34,433 bases of DNA, from NCBI GenBank assembly GCA_016200145.1, contig JACQFH010000272.1:1-34433 (forward strand), given 5' to 3'. This stretch comes from Planctomycetia bacterium (GTDB taxonomy: Bacteria; Planctomycetota; Planctomycetia; Planctomycetales; Planctomycetaceae). A model generated the notes under the pieces. That model was not told where the DNA came from. It was given only the letters and a program-made list of their open reading frames with translations, and made no database searches. Position numbers and translations under genes: made by a program. This document shows positions 1-7,124 of this stretch, in pieces (the stretch's first letter is position 1; each line of letters opens with the position of its first letter).

Positions 1-20
1 TTCGAATCCCCTTGGGGGTA
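1..20 (+). tRNA. possible 3' end of a tRNA gene, cut by window edge
   Basis: The first bases read TTCGAAT followed by CCCCT, the classic T-loop and 3' half of a T-stem. TGGGGGT follows as a possible acceptor strand, with A20 as discriminator base. No CCA is encoded, as is common in some phyla. The 5' part lies outside the window, so neither the acceptor pairing nor the anticodon can be tested. The first acceptor pair would have to be A-T or G-T, which is uncommon. The resemblance could be chance, since the reading frame of the next gene is also open through this stretch. Confidence 0.4.
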
Positions 21-23
21 CTT

Positions 24-506
24 ATGGCTCGCCGCGAGGCCGACCGCGAGGACTTGATGGCCGAGGCCACGGCCCTGCGGGAACGGGCGGAACTGGTCGT
101 GGAAGGCTGCCCCGAACCGATCGTCGCCGGGTTTCGCGACGGCGGAAACTGGTCGGTCTATTTCGGGGCTGATCCTGTGTACCACTTCGACCCCTCAGGT
201 GCGCTGCGCCGCGCGTTCGCCGGCGGCCACATGTACCGCAGCCAGGGGCAGACGCTGGCCCGGCTGAACCGGTCGCGAACCGATACGGCCGTAGACCTGG
301 TTCGCCACGATCTCGAGCCTGGGGAGCTGGCGGAGTTTCTCTCGACCATGGAGCTGCGCCTGGCCGATTTGAAATCAGCGCTCGATCGCGGCACGGCAGT
401 CATTGTACGCCGGGTTCCTGAAAACTTCGATGTCGAAGCGCGTCTCATCATCGAGATTGAGAAGTCGCTGCAAAAGCAGCTCTCGAATTCGATCAAGAAG
501 CGCTAG
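24..506 (+). CDS. conserved hypothetical protein, 160 aa, begins MARREADREDL
   Basis: No known domain is recognised. The protein is short, soluble and charged, with no signal peptide or membrane segment. A strand-rich middle part (residues about 30-75, with GNWSVYFG and VYHFDPSGALRRAF) is followed by two helical stretches, the last one lysine-rich (KSLQKQLSNSIKKR). I chose the ATG at 24 because a GGGGG run at 14-18 sits at ribosome-binding distance and because, from memory, MARREADREDL is a recurring start in planctomycete hypothetical proteins. An ATG at 57 with GAGGA before it is an alternative. If the tRNA end at 1-20 is real, the gene starts almost directly after it. Its stop overlaps the lepA stop on the other strand through the palindrome CTAG (503-506). 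Confidence 0.75.
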   Translation: MARREADREDLMAEATALRERAELVVEGCPEPIVAGFRDGGNWSVYFGADPVYHFDPSGALRRAFAGGHMYRSQGQTLARLNRSRTDTAVDLVRHDLEPGELAEFLSTMELRLADLKSALDRGTAVIVRRVPENFDVEARLIIEIEKSLQKQLSNSIKKR

Positions 507-2302
507 TCGTCGCCCACTTCGAGGACCGAGAGAAACGCTTTTTGCGGGATTTCGACCTGGCCGAACTGCTTGAGGCGTTTTTTGCCTTCGCGCTGTTTGG
601 CCCACAGCTTGCGCTTGCGAGTAATGTCGCCGCCGTAGCATTTCGCCGTGACATTTTTCCGCAGCGCCGAAATCGTCTCGCGGGCGATGATCCGGCTGCC
701 GATGGCCGCCTGGATCGGGATTTCGAACTGGTGTTTCGAAATCTCTTCTTTCAGCCGTTTGCACAATCCCCGGCCGCGGCGTTCGGCCTGGTCGCGGTGC
801 ATGATCGTCGCCAGCGCGTCGACACGTTCCCCCTTCACGAGGATATCGACTTTTACGAGGTCGGCGCCGCGGAATCCGATCACCTCGTAGTCCATCGTGC
901 CGTAGCCGCGCGTGATACTCTTGAGCCGGTCGTGCATGTCGTAAATCACCTCGGCCAGTGGCAGCTCGTAGGCAAGCTGGGCGCGCTTCATGCCAAGGTA
1001 TTCGGTCGTCTTGTACGTTCCGCGGCGGTCTTCGCAAAGCTGCATGACGGTGCCGATTGATTCGGCGGGCACGATGAAATTGACTCGCACGATCGGTTCG
1101 CGAAATTCCTTGATCCCCCCGGTGGTGGGAACTTCCTGCGGATTGTCGACGCGCACGGTCGCATCGTCGTTCATCAGTAATTCGTAGGTGACGTTGGGAG
1201 CCGTCTGAATGAGGTCGATCTCGGCCTCTTTTTCGAGCCTCTGCTGGATAATCTCCATGTGCAGCATGCCCAGGAACCCGCAGCGGAAGCCAAAGCCCAG
1301 CGCATCGCTTGTTTCGGGAACGAAGGAAAAGCTGGCGTCGTTCAGGCTCATCTTCTGCAGCTCTTCGCGGAGCTTCTCGAAATCGGTGGCTTCGATCGGG
1401 TACATCCCGCAGAACACCATCTGCTGCGGCGCTTTGTAGCCAGGCAGTGGGCTGTCTGCAGGACGGCTGGCGAGCGTTACCGTGTCGCCGACGCGGACGC
1501 TGCCCAGGTCTTTGATTCCGGCGACGATGTAACCGACCTGCCCCGGTCCGAGCTCGTCGCACTTTTTCATGTCGGGCCGGAACTGGCCGACCTCCAGCAC
1601 TTCATGCGTCGAGCGGCCCGACATGAACAGGATCTTCATGCCCGCCGCGAGGCGGCCGTCGCGAACGCGGATGTACGTCACGACGCCGCGGTAATTGTCG
1701 TATTTGCTGTCGAAAATCAGGGCCTTGAGGGGCGCGGCGGCGTCGCCGGCAGGGGGAGGAATCCGTTCGATCAGCGCTTCGAACACGTCGTCGATGCCGA
1801 TGCCCGACTTGCCGCTGACCATCAGCACGTCTTTACGCTGAATGCCGAGCACCGTGTGCATTTCCTCCAGCACTTCTTCGGTGCGAACGAGCGGCAGGTC
1901 GATCTTGTTGATGCAGGGAATGATGACCAGGTTGGCGTCGATGGCGGCATACGCGTTGGCGACGGTCTGCGCCTGCACGCCCTGGAACGCGTCAACCAGC
2001 AATAGCGCGCCTTCGCACGCGGCCAGGCTGCGTGAGACTTCGTAGTGAAAATCGACATGCCCGGGCGTATCGACGAGATTCAGCTCGTAGTCGTGCCCCT
2101 GGTATGTGTGGTGAATGGCCACGGCCCGCGCCTTGACGGTGATTCCGCGCTCGCGCTCGACGTCGAGGTCGTCCAGAATCTGCTCGCGAAACTCGCGCTG
2201 CGTGATCGTGCCGGTTTTGAGCAGAAGCTGATCGGCCAGCGTGCTCTTCCCGTGGTCGATGTGGGCCACGATCGAAAAGTTGCGGATGAACTTGGGATCC
2301 AT
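503..2302 (-). CDS. lepA: elongation factor 4 (LepA), back-translocating GTPase
   Basis: LepA is a ribosome-bound GTPase that acts on stalled or mistranslocated ribosomes and supports translation under stress. The product of 599 residues has the usual family length. The GTPase domain shows the P-loop AHIDHGKST (residues 13-21), DTPGHVDFHYEVSRSL (G3) and NKIDLP (G4). The EF-G-like domains follow, then the LepA-specific C-terminal domain with KRLKEEISKHQFEIPIQAAI and a lysine-rich tail (DITRKRKLWAKQREGKKRLK). I chose the ATG at 2302; a TTG two codons upstream is less likely. The gene begins 9 bases after the ROK kinase stop on the same strand, so the two are probably co-transcribed. The 3' end converges on the hypothetical gene with a 4-base overlap. 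Confidence 0.97.
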   Translation of the reverse strand: MDPKFIRNFSIVAHIDHGKSTLADQLLLKTGTITQREFREQILDDLDVERERGITVKARAVAIHHTYQGHDYELNLVDTPGHVDFHYEVSRSLAACEGALLLVDAFQGVQAQTVANAYAAIDANLVIIPCINKIDLPLVRTEEVLEEMHTVLGIQRKDVLMVSGKSGIGIDDVFEALIERIPPPAGDAAAPLKALIFDSKYDNYRGVVTYIRVRDGRLAAGMKILFMSGRSTHEVLEVGQFRPDMKKCDELGPGQVGYIVAGIKDLGSVRVGDTVTLASRPADSPLPGYKAPQQMVFCGMYPIEATDFEKLREELQKMSLNDASFSFVPETSDALGFGFRCGFLGMLHMEIIQQRLEKEAEIDLIQTAPNVTYELLMNDDATVRVDNPQEVPTTGGIKEFREPIVRVNFIVPAESIGTVMQLCEDRRGTYKTTEYLGMKRAQLAYELPLAEVIYDMHDRLKSITRGYGTMDYEVIGFRGADLVKVDILVKGERVDALATIMHRDQAERRGRGLCKRLKEEISKHQFEIPIQAAIGSRIIARETISALRKNVTAKCYGGDITRKRKLWAKQREGKKRLKQFGQVEIPQKAFLSVLEVGDD

Positions 2303-2311
2303 AGTCAATAA

Positions 2312-3334
2312 TCAATCAACCGCATGTTGCGGATTGCCGAACTTGAGGCGCGCACAGCCGGCGGCGCCGATGTAGCCGGCGGCGCCGCCGAGCTTGGCGA
2401 ATTCGATCACTGTCTTGGCCGCCGGGATCGGAAATGCCCGCTTCTTGACCTCGCTACGGATTTCCTGAAGGAACCGGCGGCCCAGGGGCGTTTCCGTGCG
2501 GCCGAACGTCATCGCACCGCCGAACAGCACCATCTCGGGATCGATCGTGTGCATCAGCGTGGTCGTCCCCACTCCCATGTAGCGCGCCGTTTGCATCACG
2601 AGCTCGTCGCACAGCTCATCGCCGGCATCAGCAGCCTGACCGATCATCAGCGGCGTCAGCTTTTCGCCCTTCGCGAGCAGCGCCGAGACCGAAGATTTTC
2701 GTCCGGCGGCCAGCGCCTCTTCGCAGCGGGCGACGATGGCCCGCGCGCCGGCGTAGGCCTCGAGCGTTCCGTATTGCCCGGTGCCACACAGGCGACCATT
2801 CGTCATTTCGACGATGATATGGCCGCACTCGGCCCCGTGGGAATGAGCCCCTTCGATGATCATGTGATCGAGAATGATTCCGCAGCCGATGCCAGTTCCC
2901 AGGGTCCAGAACACCAGACTGCGGGCCTGCTTGGCGCCGCCAGCCCAGAATTCGCCGTAGGCCGCCGCGTTGGCGTCGTTCTGCAGCACGGTTGGCAACT
3001 GGAGCTTGGCCTTGAGCAGATCGCGAATCGGAAAATTGATCCAGCCCGGAAGATTCGGCGGATCGAGCAGGTAACCGCCGGGAATATCCATCGTGCCGGG
3101 GGTGGCCAGCCCGACGCCGCGCATTGCCCCACGCGAGAGACCGCTCTCCGCGATGGCCATGTCCGCGGCCCGCGCGATGTTCTCGAGCCCGATCTGGGGG
3201 CCGCGCGCCGCTTCGGTTGAAACGCTGACGTGCGAGAGCGATCGCCCGTCGTCGTCGACCACGCCCGCCTTGATATTCGTTCCGCCTACGTCGATTCCGA
3301 CGAAGTACGGCGCCCGGCTCTGCGAAAGACTCAT
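2312..3334 (-). CDS. ROK family sugar kinase (glucokinase-like)
   Basis: ROK proteins are cytoplasmic ATP-dependent sugar kinases or sugar-responsive repressors. This one has no DNA-binding N-terminus, so a kinase is expected. The phosphate-binding motif GIDVGGTNIKAGVV lies at residues 13-26. A second glycine-rich motif, LGTGIGCGIIL, and the sugar-contacting segment HGAECGHIIVE follow. The usual zinc loop CxCGxxGCxE is altered to CGTGQYGTLE, so only one of the three cysteines remains. The length of 340 residues is normal. I chose the ATG at 3334 (MSLSQSRAPYF); 26 in-frame upstream codons look non-coding. The gene lies directly upstream of lepA. The sugar specificity cannot be told from sequence. 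Confidence 0.9.
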   Translation of the reverse strand: MSLSQSRAPYFVGIDVGGTNIKAGVVDDDGRSLSHVSVSTEAARGPQIGLENIARAADMAIAESGLSRGAMRGVGLATPGTMDIPGGYLLDPPNLPGWINFPIRDLLKAKLQLPTVLQNDANAAAYGEFWAGGAKQARSLVFWTLGTGIGCGIILDHMIIEGAHSHGAECGHIIVEMTNGRLCGTGQYGTLEAYAGARAIVARCEEALAAGRKSSVSALLAKGEKLTPLMIGQAADAGDELCDELVMQTARYMGVGTTTLMHTIDPEMVLFGGAMTFGRTETPLGRRFLQEIRSEVKKRAFPIPAAKTVIEFAKLGGAAGYIGAAGCARLKFGNPQHAVD

Positions 3335-3430
3335 GGGCGCGAGTATAGTCGCCCGTCGCCTCGCACGTAAAGGTTCTAGTCCTGCTAGCTCTTTGCGCAG
3401 CCGACGCAACACGTACCGCCGGAAGCACCA

Positions 3431-3446
3431 GCGGACTTACGTCCGC
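3431..3446. repeat. REP-like palindrome GCGGAC-TTAC-GTCCGC
   Basis: A perfect 6-bp stem with a 4-base loop lies at the 3' end of the YdeI-like gene. The TAA stop (3437-3439) falls in the loop, so the last codons of that gene are part of the palindrome. From memory, GCGGACGTAAGTCCGC-type palindromes recur between genes in planctomycete genomes; that was not checked here. There is no T-run on either side, so a simple intrinsic terminator is not supported. Confidence 0.45.
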
Positions 3447-4090
3447 CGCTCGCCCAGGTCAAATCCGAAATCTGATTTCTGTTTTGATTGGTATCGCCAA
3501 TTATGCGACTTTCCCTCCGCCATCCATTCGATGGCTGTCGCCAGCCGGCGTTCGCGCGTCTCGGCCTTTTTGGCTGCGGTGATCCAGTTGACGTATTCGC
3601 GCTTGTGGCTCGGGCTGAAGGCTTCAAATGTGGCCAGGGCTTTTCTATTCTGCTTGAGCGCCGCGGCCAGATCGGCGGGGACAATCACTTCCTTCGGCCG
3701 CTTCGTTTTCTTGCGAGCCGGCAGCTTGATTCCCTGTTGATTGAGCGCGACCGCCTCGCAGATGTAAGCGACCAGAATTCGATCGGGGGGGAGTTCGTCG
3801 ATGCTGGTGATTTTCGCGTGCCCCATCGACGCCTTGGCCATCATTGCCAGCAGGTTTTGTGGATCTTTCAGCAGCCTCGCCTTCCAGAAGCCGTACGCGG
3901 CGTGATTCTTGAACGCCGCCATGCTCCCCACGATTCCCTGATATTCGAAGTGCGGAAAGCCCCATTTCATCTTCTCTTCGATCTGCGGACACGCTTTGTG
4001 ATACAGGGCGCGGATTTTCTTCAGGATCGGCCTGGCAAACTTCGCCGATTTCTCGATGTAAGCGTCGAACTCAGGAGAACGGTTTTTCAT
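3437..4090 (-). CDS. YdeI/OmpD-associated family protein with N-terminal DUF1801-like domain
   Basis: The 217-residue protein starts MKNRSPEFDAYIEKSAKFA. Residues about 15-115 resemble the DUF1801 (YdhG-like) fold, with KIRALYHKACPQIEEKMKWG and FWKARLL. The C-terminal half (about 135-205) carries the YdeI/OmpD-associated helix region: IKLPARKKTKRPKEVIVPADL, then LAAALKQNRKALATFEAFSPSHKREYVNWI and AKKAETRERRLATAIEWMAEGK. YdeI-like proteins have been linked to peptide or bacteriocin tolerance in enterobacteria, but the biochemical role is unknown. It has no signal peptide. The gene stands alone, with 102 bases to the ROK gene start and a palindrome at its stop. Confidence 0.88.
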   Translation of the reverse strand: MKNRSPEFDAYIEKSAKFARPILKKIRALYHKACPQIEEKMKWGFPHFEYQGIVGSMAAFKNHAAYGFWKARLLKDPQNLLAMMAKASMGHAKITSIDELPPDRILVAYICEAVALNQQGIKLPARKKTKRPKEVIVPADLAAALKQNRKALATFEAFSPSHKREYVNWITAAKKAETRERRLATAIEWMAEGKSHNWRYQSKQKSDFGFDLGERRT

Positions 4091-4215
4091 GGGATTTCAG
4101 TGACAAATGCATGAGATCAGATCGCAGCCATTCTGCCCGTTACCAGCCCATGAGTAAAGCACGCCGTTTCATCCTCCATCCTCGATCATCATTCGTCTTG
4201 GCAGGCGAATGCACC

Positions 4216-4326
4216 GGCGGCGGACCAACCTAAAGAGGTTGGTGCCCCAGCCGCCGCTCGCTGGCACGATGCCGGTTGACACGTCTCCCGACGCGAGGGA
4301 GACTAACGGTCACACGCCGATACCGT
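4216..4326 (+). promoter_or_regulatory. structured 5' leader with three successive stem-loops before the WD40 gene
   Basis: Stem 1 pairs ACCAACCT (4224-4231) with AGGTTGGT (4236-4243) around AAAG. It can be extended by GCGGCGG (4217-4223) with CCGCCGC (4251-4257) across a 7-base bulge. Stem 2 pairs GTCTCCC (4283-4289) with GGGAGAC (4297-4303) around a 7-base loop. Stem 3 pairs ACGGT (4306-4310) with ACCGT (4322-4326). The array ends 22 bases before the likely ribosome-binding site GGGAG (4349-4353). It could be an untranslated RNA control region or a repeat remnant. No known riboswitch class is recognised. Confidence 0.4.
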
Positions 4327-4358
4327 CCCGCCTCATCGAATCTCGCCTGGGAGCGCTC

Positions 4359-7112
4359 ATGTTTCATCGTTTCCTGTTGTCGCTGGCAACCATTGCGTCG
4401 CTGGGATCCCTGATCGTAGCCGGTTTTGCACAAGATCAGGCGGCCAGTCCCAACGCCCTGGTCGGGCACACCGATCCCGTCTATGCGGTCGATTTTACGC
4501 CCGATGGGACGCAGATCGTCACGGGAAGCTTCGACAAGACCCTGAAACTGTGGGACGCGGCGACGAAGAAGCCGCTGCGAACATTCACCGGACACACCGG
4601 GCTCGTGCTGACGGTGGCCGTGTCCAAAGACGGCAGCCGGATCGCGTCGGGTTCGCTCGACAACACCGTCAAGCTCTGGGACGTGCCTGTCGCCGCGCCG
4701 AAAGCCAGCTACGAAGCGCACAAGCCCGCCGCCGGCGCTGTTGCGATCAAGCCCGATGGAACCATGTACGCCACGGGCGGCGCCGACAAGATTGTGAAGC
4801 TCTGGACGGCGGCCGACGGCAAGCCGGCACGCGACTTGGCCGGGCATGCAGCGCCTGTCTCCCGCCTCGATTTCCGCAAAGACAACAATCAGCTCGCGTC
4901 GGCAGACGATTCGGGAATCGTCCAGCTTTGGAACCCGGCTGATGGTGCAGCGCAGGGAGTTCTGGGCGCGCATCCGGGACCGATCACAGGCCTCGTCTAC
5001 CATCCGAACAATGCGCTGATCCTGACCTCCGGGGCCGACGGGCTGGTCAAGGCATGGCCGGTCGCAATTCCCGTGGCGCGCCCGATCGCCGGGCACGGCG
5101 GTGCGATCACGGCAGTGCACGTCAGCCCCAACGGCCAGTTTGTTGTTTCCGCCAGCGCCGACAAAACGGCCCGGCTGTGGACTCTCGCCGACGGCAAACC
5201 CGTCCGCAACTTCGACGGGCACGGCGGCATCGTGACGTCGATCGCCTTCAGCCCAAACGGCGCACAGGTCGTCACCGGCTGCGACGACAAGATTGCCAGA
5301 CTGTTCGACGCCAACAGCGGCGCACTGGTGAAGGCGTTCGCCGCGCTGCCTGCGGCGATCACAGCGGCAGCCGTCCATCCGAACGGAACGCAGGTGATCG
5401 TTGGAGACGCCGGGGGAGTACTGAAGGTGTTCAACGTCGCCGACGGCGCGGAAGTCCGGGCACTCGCGGGTCATGCCGGAAAGATCAGCGGGGCGATGTT
5501 TACCCCCAACCAGGCGCAGATCGTCACTGCGGGGGCCGACAAAACCCTGCGCGTCTGGAACGCGGCGGACGGCGCGCCAATCCGTTCGACTGACACCGGT
5601 GCGCCGGTCACCGCGCTCAGCGTTTCGATCGACAATGCTCTGGCTGCGGTTGGTGGAGAAGACAAGCTGATCCGGCTGTTTGCCCTTGCCGATGGTTCGG
5701 CCAAGGGGACGCTGGCGGGGCACACACAGCCGGCCTCGGCGGTCCACTTCGCCAACGACAATCTGAAACTCGTTTCGGCGGCGGCGGACCAGACGGTGCG
5801 AGTCTGGGACCTCAAGCTGAACCGGCAAATGCAGTACTTCGTCGACCACAAAGCCGCCGCGACGGCCGTGGCGTTCGCCCCTGACAACAAGACGATCGTC
5901 TCCGGCGGCGCAGACAACCAGCTCGTGGTCAATGCCGTGTCGCTGCAGCGGATGCACGTCGCCGACGAGAAGGGGGTCAATGCGCTGGCCCTGTCACAGA
6001 ACGGCGCGCAGTACGCCACCGCCGACGCCGATGGCAGCGTCAAAACATGGGACATCAACTCGGGAAACCCGGTCCGCGCGTTTGCCGGCCTGGCGGCGCC
6101 GGCGCTGTCGGTCGCGTTCAATCCGAACAACCAGCAACTGGCTGGGGGCGGGGCCGATAAAACGCTGCTGCTGTGGAACCTGAATGACGGCAATGTGCAG
6201 CTCAAGTACGCGGTCGAATCAGAAGCCACGCGGCTGGCCTTCAGCCCGGACGGCAAAAAACTGATCGCCGCGTCGAACGACATGGCGATTCGCACGTTCA
6301 ATCCCGTGGTCACGCCGCCGCAGCCGAATGTGTCGCCTCCTCCTCTTGCGGCCGTGCAGACCATGAAAGGCTCGACGGGAGCGATCTCCGGGCTGGCCTT
6401 TGCCCCCGACAACCGCACCGCGCTGTCGGTGGCCGCCGACGGTTTTCTGCGAGTCTGGCTGGTGGCGTCTCCCGACGTGGCGCTCAATCTGACGGGGCAT
6501 CAGTCGCAGATCTATTCGCTGGCATTCAGTCCCGACGGCAATCGGCTGGCCTCCGCATCGAACGACAAGACGGTGAAGATCTGGGACCTTGTAATGGGTA
6601 AGGAGCAGCGCACGCTGGCCGCACAAGGGGGCCCGGTGTATTCGCTGGCCTTCAGCCCCGATGGAACGACGCTGGTGACGTCGGGGGGCGACAAGACGAT
6701 CCGGCTGTTCGACGTGGCCAGCGGGAACGAAGTCCGCCAATTCGCCGGCGCCGAGGGGGCGGTCTATTCGGTCGCCTTCCATCCGCAGGGTCAGTTGATC
6801 GCCGCAGCGGGGGTCGACAAGAAGATCCGGCTGTGGAACGCGACTAATGCCCAGCTCGTCAACACGTTCGCCGGGCACACCGACGACATCTACCGCGTGC
6901 AGTTCAATCCCACGGGGACGCGAATGCTGTCGGTCGGCTATTCGGGAGTCGTCGATGTGTGGGACGTGAACAACCCGGCCAAGCCCCTGTTCAGCCAGAA
7001 ATTGGCCCTGGTGATCTACTCGGCAGGTTACTTTCCCGACGGCCGCCGCGTGGCCGTCACGGCAAGCGACGGCAAGACACACATCATGGACCTGCCCGCC
7101 GAGGCGCTGTGA
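4359..7112 (+). CDS. secreted WD40-repeat protein with 21 repeat units
   Basis: The 917-residue product begins with a signal peptide (MFHRFLLSLATIASLG, cleavage probably near residue 25). After it I count 21 consecutive WD40 units of about 41-43 residues from residue about 30 to the end, each with a variant of GH...V..FSPDG...SGS.DKT.KLWD. Twenty-one units would make three seven-bladed propellers. A proline-rich spacer (VVTPPQPNVSPPPLAA) breaks the series after unit 15. No enzyme domain or cytochrome motif is present, so a scaffold or binding role outside the cytoplasm is inferred. The start at 4359 is supported by GGGAG six bases upstream and by the signal peptide; 50 upstream in-frame codons overlap the hairpin leader. 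The next gene begins 12 bases downstream. Confidence 0.93.
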   Translation: MFHRFLLSLATIASLGSLIVAGFAQDQAASPNALVGHTDPVYAVDFTPDGTQIVTGSFDKTLKLWDAATKKPLRTFTGHTGLVLTVAVSKDGSRIASGSLDNTVKLWDVPVAAPKASYEAHKPAAGAVAIKPDGTMYATGGADKIVKLWTAADGKPARDLAGHAAPVSRLDFRKDNNQLASADDSGIVQLWNPADGAAQGVLGAHPGPITGLVYHPNNALILTSGADGLVKAWPVAIPVARPIAGHGGAITAVHVSPNGQFVVSASADKTARLWTLADGKPVRNFDGHGGIVTSIAFSPNGAQVVTGCDDKIARLFDANSGALVKAFAALPAAITAAAVHPNGTQVIVGDAGGVLKVFNVADGAEVRALAGHAGKISGAMFTPNQAQIVTAGADKTLRVWNAADGAPIRSTDTGAPVTALSVSIDNALAAVGGEDKLIRLFALADGSAKGTLAGHTQPASAVHFANDNLKLVSAAADQTVRVWDLKLNRQMQYFVDHKAAATAVAFAPDNKTIVSGGADNQLVVNAVSLQRMHVADEKGVNALALSQNGAQYATADADGSVKTWDINSGNPVRAFAGLAAPALSVAFNPNNQQLAGGGADKTLLLWNLNDGNVQLKYAVESEATRLAFSPDGKKLIAASNDMAIRTFNPVVTPPQPNVSPPPLAAVQTMKGSTGAISGLAFAPDNRTALSVAADGFLRVWLVASPDVALNLTGHQSQIYSLAFSPDGNRLASASNDKTVKIWDLVMGKEQRTLAAQGGPVYSLAFSPDGTTLVTSGGDKTIRLFDVASGNEVRQFAGAEGAVYSVAFHPQGQLIAAAGVDKKIRLWNATNAQLVNTFAGHTDDIYRVQFNPTGTRMLSVGYSGVVDVWDVNNPAKPLFSQKLALVIYSAGYFPDGRRVAVTASDGKTHIMDLPAEAL

Positions 7113-7124
7113 GGAGTCTACTGC

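Noticed and set aside
375-1562. Long open frame of 395 codons on the minus strand
   Set aside because: It lies inside lepA in another frame, is extremely arginine-rich and has no family motif; a GC-bias shadow.
4230-5957. 575-codon open frame antisense to the WD40 gene
   Set aside because: It mirrors the WD40 repeats, has no signal or domain of its own, and the plus-strand gene is well supported.
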